6,001 bases of DNA, taken from Deltaproteobacteria bacterium. GTDB lineage: Bacteria > Desulfobacterota > Desulfobaccia > Desulfobaccales > 0-14-0-80-60-11. The stretch is from contig JAFDHU010000125.1 in NCBI GenBank assembly GCA_019308625.1, forward strand, positions 1 through 6,001, given 5' to 3'. Positions 1-5,883 of this stretch are shown in pieces. Below the pieces are notes generated by a model. It did not search any database and was not told the origin of the DNA. It saw only the letters and a list, made by a program, of their open reading frames with translations. Position 1 is the first letter of the stretch. Each line of letters opens with the position of its first letter. Made by a program: the position numbers and the translations under genes.

Positions 1-239
1 CAGTAGCCGGCCATGGCCTCGTCAATGGCATTGTCCACCACCTCATAAACCAGATGGTGCAGGCCCTCGGTGTCGGTGTTGCCGATGTACATGGAGGGGC
101 GCTCGCGCACCCCTTCCAGATCCTTGAGTACCTGGATGTGTTCGGCCAGGTAGCCTTCTAGCCCCTCCCGGCCAGGCACAGCCCCGGAGCCCTGGGTGAG
201 GTCGCTTCTGTCTTCCATCATGTCTTGGTTTTTATTCAT
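1..239 (-). CDS. gyrB: DNA gyrase subunit B, N-terminal fragment (runs off the left edge)
   Basis: This is the ATPase subunit of DNA gyrase, the cytoplasmic type II topoisomerase (GyrA2GyrB2) that introduces negative supercoils. Only the first 79 codons are present. Translation of the minus strand from the ATG at 239 shows the start of the GHKL ATPase domain: IQVLKDLEGVRERPSMYIGN at residues 35-54, then GLHHLVYEVVDNAIDEAMAG at 59-78. By comparison with E. coli GyrB, E66 matches the catalytic Glu42, N70 the Mg/ATP-binding Asn46 and E74 Glu50. The N-terminus is about 24 residues longer than in E. coli. ATGs at 221 and 218 are in-frame alternatives, but the 239 start has a GGAAGG-type ribosome site immediately upstream. 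The gene begins 14 nt after the dnaN stop, which implies co-transcription; recF, often found between these genes, is absent. ParE is the main alternative, but the dnaN context favours GyrB. Confidence 0.93.
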   Translation of the reverse strand, partial: MNKNQDMMEDRSDLTQGSGAVPGREGLEGYLAEHIQVLKDLEGVRERPSMYIGNTDTEGLHHLVYEVVDNAIDEAMAGY

Positions 240-253
240 CTTCCCTTCCGCCT

Positions 254-1368
254 CTACAAACTCATGGGCATGATGATGCCGAAATAATCAAGGTCATCCT
301 TGTCCATGAGCCGGCAGGGCCGGTCCCGATCATTTAGTTCCAAAATCACCTCCTCGCCGCGCATGGCCACCAGGGGCTCCAGGAAATATCTGGCATTGAA
401 GCCCAGGGAAGCTGGTCAGGGTCCCCCTCTTCCATGACTAAAGAAAGCACTTCCCGGCCTTCACCCACCTCGGGGTTCTGGAAGGTTACTTCCATGTTGT
501 CCGGATGCAAATGGAAAATGATGCCCCGGAACCGCTCAGTGGACAGCAGCGAAATGCGCCGGATGGAGTCATACAGTTCCTGGCGCTGCAGGCGGAAACG
601 CCAAGCGAAGCTTTCGGGAATGATGCGCCGGTAGTCCGGAAATTTCTTTTCCAGCAGGCGGATGAACAGAAACTTGTTGTCCGCCTTCAGGGCCAGGCTC
701 TTTTTGCTCAGGCCCAGACTCACCCGTTCCTCTTCGGCCAACAGCCGAGAGATTTCGGTCACCCCTTTGCGGGGGATGAGTATGCCCTCTTCAATGGCGA
801 ACTTCTCGCTTTCCGGAAACTGCCGCTGGATAAGGGTGAGCCGGTGGCCGTCAGTAGACACCAGGCGCAGATTCAGGTCTTCCACCTTTTCCCAAAAGAT
901 GCCGGAAAGGTGGTACTGCAGGTCGTCCACCGACACCGAAAAAATGGTTTTTTCAATCATTTCCTTAAGGAGTTTGGATTCCACTTCGGCCATGTCCTGC
1001 TCGGGGATTTCCGGCACCGGCGGGAACTGATCGGCAGGCAGTCCCAAAAGCTGATAGCGGGCTTCGCCCACCTGGAGCTGGAGGCTGGACTTCTCCGTGC
1101 CGGTGAGGTCCAGAAATTCTCCAGGAAGCTCCTTGACCAGGTTGTGAAAATAGTGGGCTGGCAAGGTGAGGGAGCCGGCTTCCTCCACCATCGCGGGGTA
1201 GACGCCCCGGAAACTTACCTCCAGGTCAGTGGCCGCGATGGTTACTTGGGAATCCCGGGCGTCCATGAGAAAATGGCTCAAAATGGGGAGCGTGCCCCGC
1301 CGATCCACTACTCCCAGAGTGCGTCCCACCCCTTTCAGCAATACCTCACGCTCAATCCTCAGCCTCAT
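254..1368 (-). CDS. dnaN: DNA polymerase III subunit beta (sliding clamp), reading frame broken near position 408
   Basis: The beta clamp is a ring-shaped dimer that encircles DNA and tethers polymerase III and other partners. The uninterrupted frame from ATG 1368 gives 320 clamp-like residues. Three clamp domains fit roughly 1-125, 128-253 and 254 to the end. Conserved segments include RGTLPILSHFL (24-34), ATDLEVSF (46-53), STDGHRL (171-177), IPRKGV (198-203), FPDYRRIIP (243-251) and STERFRGI (276-283). After DQL (318-320) this frame turns into unrelated sequence and stops at 346. Shifting by one base restores LGFNARYFLEPLVAMRG and the typical ending DYFGIIMPMSL, stopping at TAG 256-254. One missing base around 403-412 explains this, and the repaired protein would be about 371 residues, normal for the family. 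The lost part includes the C-terminal residues that help form the partner-binding pocket. A purine-rich AAGGA at 1380-1376, 7 nt upstream, supports the start. Identity is certain; the real state of the frame is not. Confidence 0.95.
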
Positions 1369-1659
1369 CGTTCCATCCTTTTAATTAACAGGATATAAGT
1401 TAGGTAAATGTTTTAATAAGATCAGCAGATTTGGTTGATAAAGTGGCAAAGTGATTGTTTTTCTTGTGATTTTTATTTTCAAAAATGACCTGTTGTCTCA
1501 ACCGCGACGAAGAATTTTCTACCGAACCTTCATCCTCTGTCCCCTCCTCGGTAAAAATCTCCGCCGCCTCCGTCACCATCCTTCAGAAATTTTCAAATAA
1601 AGGCCTTTCTTTTCCGGCGAACGTGCAGGGCGGTGAGAAATCCCTGTTCGGTCGCTCTC
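1369..1659. other. Intergenic region between ilvD and dnaN (dnaN leader, AT-rich half near dnaN)
   Basis: This 291-bp gap holds no convincing gene. The half next to dnaN (about 1380-1490) is strikingly AT-rich and is the expected place for the dnaN-gyrB promoter. A weak candidate on the minus strand is TTATTA (1419-1414), a 16-bp spacer and TATATC (1397-1392); both boxes match consensus poorly. TTATCAAC at 1441-1434 (minus) resembles a DnaA box (7 of 9 bases over 1441-1433) but stands alone. Near the ilvD end, an imperfect hairpin at 1618-1650 (CGAAC/GTTCG arms enclosing CAGGG/CCCTG, with a bulge) has no following T-run, so it is not a standard intrinsic terminator. AAAGGCCTTT near 1600-1609 is a short palindrome. 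A 59-codon minus-strand frame (1579-1400) is discussed among the findings. Confidence 0.6.
1376..1380 (-). promoter_or_regulatory. Ribosome binding site of dnaN
   Basis: AAGGA on the minus strand sits 7 nt upstream of the ATG at 1368. This spacing fits a Shine-Dalgarno and supports the N-terminus MRLRIEREVLL, which aligns with the start of other beta clamps. Confidence 0.7.
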
Positions 1660-3318
1660 TTAAAGACATACCGCCCCACGGCTGCCGGAGCTGACTAGGC
1701 GGCTGTAGCGGGCGGCGTAGCCGTGCTTGATTTTGGGCTCCGGGGGCTGCCAGGCCTGCCGGCGGCGGGCCAGCTCTGCTTCCTCCACCAGCAGGGTCAG
1801 AGTTTTGGCCGGAATGTCTATCCGGATGCGGTCGCCTTCCTGAACCAAAGCGATGGGTCCGCCTTCCGCGGCTTCCGGGGATATGTGCCCGATGGCCGCC
1901 CCTCGGGTGCCGCCGCTAAACCGCCCATCGGTGAGCAGGGCCACTTCCTTGTCCAAGCCCATGCCGGCAATGGCGCTGGTGGGAGTAAGCATCTCCCGCA
2001 TGCCCGGGCCGCCCTTGGGGCCCTCGTAGCGGATGACAATGATGTCTCCTGGAGTAATTTTCCGGCCCAGAATGGCCTCGGTGGCCGCCTCCTCCGAATC
2101 AAACACCCGGGCAGTGCCTTCGTTCACCAGCATTTCCGGCGCCACCGCAGATTGTTTGACCACTGCGCCTTCAGGGGCCAGATTGCCCCGCAGGATGGCG
2201 ATGCCCCCCTCTTTATGGTAGGCCCGCTCCAGGGGCCGGATGACTCCCTCATCCAGTACCCGGACCCTGGCCAGATTGTCGGCTACGGTGGCGCCGGTAA
2301 CGGTCAAGGGGGCTCCCGAAAGCAGGCCTCCATCCAGCAGTGTCTTCATTACCGCGGGCACTCCGCCGGCCCGGTCCAGGTCTTCCAAGTGGTGGGCTCC
2401 GGCCGGTGAAAGTTTGGCCAGATTGGGGGTTCGCTCACTCACTTGGTTGAAGAGGTCCAGGGGCAGGTCAATGTCCGCCTCCCGGGCGATGGCCGGCACA
2501 TGCAGCACGGTGTTGGTGGAGCAGCCCAGGGCCATGTCCACCGCGATGGCGTTTCGGAAAGCCTCCAGGGTGGCGATCTGCCGCGGGGTTATCTGACGCC
2601 CTACCAGCTCCATTAGCTTCATGCCCGCTTCTTTGGCCAAGCGGTAGCGGGCTGCAGCCACCGCCGGGATGGTGCCGTTGCCGGGCAGGGCCAAGCCCAA
2701 GGCCTCAGATAGGCAGTTCATGGAGTTGGCGGTGAACATGCCGGCACAGGAGCCGCACCCGGGACAGGCACATTCGCTCAGCTCCCTAAGCTGGTCTTCG
2801 GACAGACGCCCGGCCCGCACCGCGCCTACCCCTTCAAAAACGCTGATCAGATCAACCTCCTGACCCTGAAACCGTCCGGCCAACATGGGGCCGCCGCTGA
2901 TTAGTATTGCCGGGATGTCCAGGCGCAGGGCGGCCATCAGCATGCCGGGCACAATTTTGTCGCAACTGGCCACCAGCACCAGTCCGTCAAAGGGCTGGGC
3001 CATGGCCATCACCTCCACGGAATCGGCAATGAGCTCCCGGGAGGGCAGGGAATATTTCATGCCCTGATGATGCATGGCCAGGCCGTCGCAAACCCCGATG
3101 ACCCCGAACTGGAGGGGTGTGCCCCCGGCCAGCCGCACCCCGGCCGCCGCGGCCTGGGTGATTTTGTCCAGATGGATGTGGCCCGGAATAAGTTCGTTGT
3201 AAGAGTTGGCGATGCCGATGAGGGGGCGGTCAATTTCCTCATCCGTGAGGCCCATGGCCTTGAGGAGGGACCGATGCGGGTATTTTTCCAAGCCGGATTT
3301 CATCAAATTGCTGCGCAC
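1660..3318 (-). CDS. ilvD: Dihydroxy-acid dehydratase
   Basis: IlvD dehydrates 2,3-dihydroxy-isovalerate and 2,3-dihydroxy-3-methylvalerate to the 2-oxo acids that become valine, leucine and isoleucine, using Mg and an iron-sulfur cluster in the cytoplasm. From the GTG start the protein has 552 residues, the usual length. The N-terminus (VRSNLMKSGLE, then PHRSLLKAMG) matches family starts. Cluster and metal residues are visible: C77-D78 in GVCDG, C119-D120-K121 in SCDKIVPGM (K121 is the lysine carbamylated in characterised members), and C191 in CPGCGSCAGMFTANSMN (185-201). PSRELIADSVE is at 92-102. TDGRFSGGT (463-471) carries S468, which aligns with the proposed catalytic serine. The end, ARYSRLVSSGSRGAV, is typical of the short IlvD type. 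Related Edd and sugar-acid dehydratases share the fold, but the termini and length favour IlvD. The first 80 nt overlap the end of rng, suggesting coupled expression. Confidence 0.96.
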   Translation of the reverse strand: MRSNLMKSGLEKYPHRSLLKAMGLTDEEIDRPLIGIANSYNELIPGHIHLDKITQAAAAGVRLAGGTPLQFGVIGVCDGLAMHHQGMKYSLPSRELIADSVEVMAMAQPFDGLVLVASCDKIVPGMLMAALRLDIPAILISGGPMLAGRFQGQEVDLISVFEGVGAVRAGRLSEDQLRELSECACPGCGSCAGMFTANSMNCLSEALGLALPGNGTIPAVAAARYRLAKEAGMKLMELVGRQITPRQIATLEAFRNAIAVDMALGCSTNTVLHVPAIAREADIDLPLDLFNQVSERTPNLAKLSPAGAHHLEDLDRAGGVPAVMKTLLDGGLLSGAPLTVTGATVADNLARVRVLDEGVIRPLERAYHKEGGIAILRGNLAPEGAVVKQSAVAPEMLVNEGTARVFDSEEAATEAILGRKITPGDIIVIRYEGPKGGPGMREMLTPTSAIAGMGLDKEVALLTDGRFSGGTRGAAIGHISPEAAEGGPIALVQEGDRIRIDIPAKTLTLLVEEAELARRRQAWQPPEPKIKHGYAARYSRLVSSGSRGAVCL

Positions 3319-4840
3319 GTTTCGTCTCCTTTGCCACGCCTTTTTCCGGAGCCGGGGGGGCGGCCTCGGTTTTAAGATATTCCACCTGAAAATTTTCCGG
3401 CGGCACGCCATGGGCGGCGTTAATCACAACTTTGATCTGGTACTGCTCCTCCAGGGAGATTAGCTCCCGCCGCTTCTGGTTGAAGAGAAAATTGGCCACC
3501 TCCTCGCTGGCGGTGACCCGTACCTCTTCCAGTTGATTCTGGGCGGCCTGCAGGCTGATCTGGCGGAGCAGCCCCACCGCCAAAGACGGGATGGATTTGG
3601 TGCGGCCCTTGCCTTGGCAGGTGGGACAGGTGATAAAGGCCGCGGTCTCCGCCCCGGGCCTAAGCCTTTGCCGAGAGAGCTCCAGCAGCCCAAACCGGGA
3701 AATATGGCCCACGGTCACCCGGGCCTTGTCCTTTTTCAGGGCTTGGCGCAGGGTTCGCTCCACCGCCTTGATGTGGTTTCGGTCCCGCATGTCAATGAAG
3801 TCAATGACCACCAGACCGCCCAGGTCCCGCAGCCGGAGCTGCCGGGCGATTTCTTCGGCGGCCTCCACGTTGGTCTTGAACGCGGTTTCCTCCAACTCCT
3901 TCTGGCTGGTGTAACGCCCGGAGTTTACGTCCACGGCCACCAGGGCCTCGGTGGGGTTGATGACGATGGAGCCTCCCGATTTGAGGGGCACCCGGGCCTC
4001 AAAAAGGCGCTCCACCTGTTCTTCAATCTGGAAGCGCACAAACAGGGGAAGCTTGTCCCGATACAGTTTCAGGGCCCGGACTTGATGGGGGGCCACCAGC
4101 CGCAGGAAGCTGCGCAACTGGTGATAGACCTCCGGGTCATCCACCAGGATGGTTTTGACCTCCTTGGAGAAATAGTCCCGTACAGTGCGAGTGATGAGGT
4201 CCAGGTCCTTGTAAAGCAGGCAGGGGGCCGGGTGTTGAGCGGCTTTTTGGATATCCTGCCAGATTTTCAGGAGGATTTGCAAGTCCTTGGCCAGGTTGCG
4301 GCGGTTGCCTTCCGCCCCCGCGGTGCGAACAATAAGGCCCATTTCCGGGGGCAGGCCCAGCTTCTGGGCCAAATCCTTGAGGCGGGCCCGCTCCTCCTCC
4401 TGTTCTATCTTGCGGGAGATGCCCAGGTGGCTTTGCTTGGTGAGAAGCACTAAGTAGCGGCCGGGCAGGGAAATGTAAGTGCTGAGATAGGCTCCCTTGG
4501 TGGCGCTTTCCTCCTTGACCACCTGGACGATGACCTCCTGGCCCTTGCGCAAGGCGTGCTGGATGCGGAGCCTCCCCTTTTTGGGGGGCTTTTTCTGGTA
4601 GTAGTCCGGGTGGACTTCAGATAAGGGCAAAAAACCGTGCCGGGCGCCGCCGTAATTGACAAAGGCCGCCTGCAGGCTGGGCTCAATATTGACCACCACC
4701 CCCTTGTAAATGTTGCCCTTGGTGGACTCCCGGCTGGCGGCCTCCAGGGCGAATTCCTCCAGCACGCCCTCCTCCAGAATGGCCACGCGGAATTCTTCTG
4801 GATCCGCGGCGTTGATGAGCATCTTGCGGGTCGGACTCAT
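3239..4840 (-). CDS. rng: Ribonuclease G / RNase E family endoribonuclease
   Basis: This is a single-strand-specific endoribonuclease of the RNase E/G family, which processes rRNA and initiates mRNA decay. The 533-residue protein has an S1-like RNA-binding domain at about 37-125 (GNIYKGVVVNIEPSLQAAFV at 42-61). The 5'-sensor segment has IVRTAG (170-175), with R172/T173 matching R169/T170 of E. coli RNase E. The catalytic domain carries Mg ligands D304 (AVDVNSGRYT) and D347 (VVIDFIDMRD). The zinc-link CPTC has cysteines 405 and 408. There is no long scaffold tail like that of E. coli RNase E, so it is RNase G-like. The ATG at 4840 is preferred because MLINAADPEE is near the usual N-terminus and GGAG lies 5 nt upstream (4849-4846). 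A TTG at 4888 would add 16 unconserved residues. Residues after about 490 are proline-rich, then read through ilvD's start in another frame, so the true C-terminus is uncertain. Confidence 0.94.
   Translation of the reverse strand: MSPTRKMLINAADPEEFRVAILEEGVLEEFALEAASRESTKGNIYKGVVVNIEPSLQAAFVNYGGARHGFLPLSEVHPDYYQKKPPKKGRLRIQHALRKGQEVIVQVVKEESATKGAYLSTYISLPGRYLVLLTKQSHLGISRKIEQEEERARLKDLAQKLGLPPEMGLIVRTAGAEGNRRNLAKDLQILLKIWQDIQKAAQHPAPCLLYKDLDLITRTVRDYFSKEVKTILVDDPEVYHQLRSFLRLVAPHQVRALKLYRDKLPLFVRFQIEEQVERLFEARVPLKSGGSIVINPTEALVAVDVNSGRYTSQKELEETAFKTNVEAAEEIARQLRLRDLGGLVVIDFIDMRDRNHIKAVERTLRQALKKDKARVTVGHISRFGLLELSRQRLRPGAETAAFITCPTCQGKGRTKSIPSLAVGLLRQISLQAAQNQLEEVRVTASEEVANFLFNQKRRELISLEEQYQIKVVINAAHGVPPENFQVEYLKTEAAPPAPEKGVAKETKRAQQFDEIRLGKIPASVPPQGHGPHG
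3319..3332 (-). promoter_or_regulatory. Strong ribosome binding site that fixes the GTG start of ilvD
   Basis: AAAGGAG on the minus strand (3332-3326) lies 7 nt upstream of the GTG at 3318-3316, near-ideal for a Shine-Dalgarno. The open frame continues upstream to 3411, but those residues are arginine- and proline-rich and unlike any IlvD, and the family's N-terminus aligns with the GTG. The site lies inside the rng coding frame. Confidence 0.85.
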
Positions 4841-4986
4841 GGATGCTCCGGAGGAAGGGCCTGGGCGCCTGGAGGGCAAAAATTCCAAGGCACACCCAAA
4901 AAGTGATTAGGATGAGGCATCATGGAGGGAAACCAAGAGAGTGATTCCCGGGGGCTGGGAGAGCCGACAGCGAGTGGCAATGTCAA

Positions 4987-4999
4987 GGACCCGGGGTCC
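4987..4999. repeat. GC-rich palindrome in the rng leader
   Basis: GGACCC and GGGTCC arms surround a single central base, a perfect 13-bp interrupted palindrome. In the leader RNA it could form a 5-bp stem with a 3-nt loop. There is no following T-run, so it is not an intrinsic terminator. Confidence 0.45.
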
Positions 5000-5023
5000 G
5001 GGAAAGGCATAGGCCCTCTGAAC

Positions 5024-5041
5024 AAAATTTCATTAAATTTT
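5024..5041. repeat. AT-only inverted repeat in the rng leader
   Basis: AAAATTT and AAATTTT form a 7-bp inverted repeat around a 4-nt spacer CATT. In RNA it would be a weak all-AU hairpin about 12 to 30 nt downstream of the predicted start. It may be a regulatory element or a by-product of AT-rich composition. Confidence 0.35.
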
Positions 5042-5046
5042 CATAT

Positions 5047-5057
5047 GTTAAGCTAAC
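5047..5057. repeat. Small palindrome at the predicted rng transcription start
   Basis: GTTA and TAAC arms flank AGC, giving an 11-bp interrupted palindrome that overlaps the predicted +1. It could be a small operator or chance; the arms are only 4 bp. Confidence 0.3.
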
Positions 5058-5059
5058 TT

Positions 5060-5088
5060 TTTGTAGCATTTTTTCTTTGGCCTGTCAA
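5060..5088 (-). promoter_or_regulatory. Sigma70-type promoter for rng (and probably ilvD)
   Basis: The minus strand has a perfect -35 box TTGACA (5088-5083), a 17-bp spacer and a -10 box TACAAA (5065-5060; four of six consensus bases, including the key second A). Transcription would start near 5053, leaving a leader of about 213 nt before the rng ATG. It lies in the only sizeable AT-rich gap upstream of rng. No activator or repressor site can be named. Confidence 0.6.
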
Positions 5089-5181
5089 GCTTTTCCCTGG
5101 CCTTATTTCAAAGAAATTGTGGTCTAATTGACCAAAAAATACAATATGTTGGGAAAAGGCAAGATGGAGGGTCCATGTGGC

Positions 5182-5883
5182 CTAAAGGGCCGGGCGCAGG
5201 TAAAGGGGCACCAGTTGTGAGGGGGAGACGGTCTGACCGGCTTGGAGGCGCTGCCGGGCCAGCCGGGCCAGAGTGGCGGCCCGGGGGTGGCGCGCCTCGG
5301 GGGGCGCCAGCCGGATGTCCGGATGCAGCTTGTCCCGCAGAAAATCCTCGAGAAAATCCTCGTAGGTGTCAAGGGCCGGACCGGTGAGTAGCAGGGGTGG
5401 GGTGAGCCGGCCCGGCAGCTCCGCCAGGGGCAGGCGCACAGGCGGCTCAAGGGCCCGGGGCTCCGCCTCGGCGCCAAGGAAGCGGCCCAGATACACCTCC
5501 CGGCGCTTGGCGTCAATAATCACCGCCACCGGCCGGGGCTGCAAGGCACATTGGGCAGCCAGCACCTCCAGAGTAGGCACCGCCACCAAGGGCACCCTCA
5601 GGGACCAGGCCAGACCCTTGGCTGTAGCCAAGCCAAGGCGCAGACCGGTAAAATTCCCCGGCCCCTGGCTCACCGCAATGGCCCCCACGTCCTCCAGACG
5701 CCGGCCGGTATCCTGGAGAAGGGTTTCCAATCCGGGCAGCAAATGCTGAAGGAAGCTCCCGGGGGCGGCGAGCAGGTATTCCCCCAGCAGCCGGTCCTCT
5801 TCCATCAGGGCCAGACTACCCCGGTCTGTGGCGGTGTCCAGGGCCAGGATCAGCAGGGACCGTGGCCAGTAATCAGTTGCCAA
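5182..5883 (-). CDS. tsaB: tRNA threonylcarbamoyladenosine biosynthesis protein TsaB
   Basis: TsaB (YeaZ) pairs with TsaD and TsaE to transfer the threonylcarbamoyl group made by TsaC onto A37 of ANN-decoding tRNAs, forming t6A. It acts in the cytoplasm, as a scaffold that stabilises TsaD. The 233 residues match the family length (231 in E. coli). The ASKHA-type N-terminal lobe has ILALDTAT (12-19) and FLQHLLPGLETLL (44-56, where members often have a His). The hallmark QGPGNFTGLRLGLATAKGLA spans 73-92, and DAKRREVYLGRF spans 124-135. The C-terminal lobe is less conserved. The start is uncertain: TTG at 5883 is the only ordinary start before the conserved LALDTAT, no Shine-Dalgarno is visible and an in-frame TGA lies upstream. 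TsaD, a larger paralogue, is excluded by length and by the lack of its metal-binding histidines. No t6A partner gene lies in the window. Confidence 0.93.
   Translation of the reverse strand: MATDYWPRSLLILALDTATDRGSLALMEEDRLLGEYLLAAPGSFLQHLLPGLETLLQDTGRRLEDVGAIAVSQGPGNFTGLRLGLATAKGLAWSLRVPLVAVPTLEVLAAQCALQPRPVAVIIDAKRREVYLGRFLGAEAEPRALEPPVRLPLAELPGRLTPPLLLTGPALDTYEDFLEDFLRDKLHPDIRLAPPEARHPRAATLARLARQRLQAGQTVSPSQLVPLYLRPAL
5340..5363. repeat. Two-copy 12-bp tandem repeat inside tsaB
   Basis: The 11-mer GAAAATCCTCG occurs twice with a 12-bp period (5340-5350 and 5352-5362). It encodes the doubled motif EDFL-EDFL in the C-terminal part of TsaB and keeps the frame. It looks like a small tandem duplication. 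Confidence 0.75.

Larger units (their letters stand above)
4841..5181. other. Intergenic region between tsaB and rng (promoter and leader of rng)
   Basis: This 341-bp gap contains a promoter, an AT-rich patch (about 5020-5160) and a GC-rich part that would form the rng leader. Several short inverted repeats are listed separately. Just after the tsaB stop, the minus strand has a 5-bp hairpin (5176-5164, ATGGA/TCCAT, 3-nt loop) followed by a broken T-rich stretch; it is at best a weak terminator. The open minus-strand frame 5025-4837 is proline-rich, has only a TTG start and resembles nothing I know. Confidence 0.6.

Noticed and set aside
505..1398. Long plus-strand open frame (297 codons) antisense to dnaN
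   Set aside because: It is the antisense shadow of a GC-rich conserved gene. The minus-strand reading gives unmistakable beta-clamp sequence.
1618..1650. Hairpin after ilvD as an intrinsic terminator
   Set aside because: The stem is interrupted by a bulge and no T-run follows on the minus strand.
1485..1694. Plus-strand open frame of 69 codons beginning MTCCLNRDEE
   Set aside because: It has no ribosome site, overlaps the conserved 3' end of ilvD in antisense, and resembles no known protein.
3533..4453. Plus-strand open frame (306 codons) antisense to rng
   Set aside because: It is a shadow of the RNase frame. No recognisable domain appears, while the minus strand carries all RNase E/G motifs.
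4981..4986. Second perfect TTGACA on the minus strand, upstream of rng
   Set aside because: No -10-like hexamer lies 16-18 bp downstream (the region is GC-rich), so it is probably chance.
4837..5025. Minus-strand 62-codon frame ending at the rng start
   Set aside because: It is proline-rich with only a TTG start and no ribosome site. It falls in the probable untranslated leader.
5164..5176. Hairpin after tsaB as an intrinsic terminator
   Set aside because: The stem is only 5 bp and the following T-rich stretch is interrupted by G and C. It is too weak to call.
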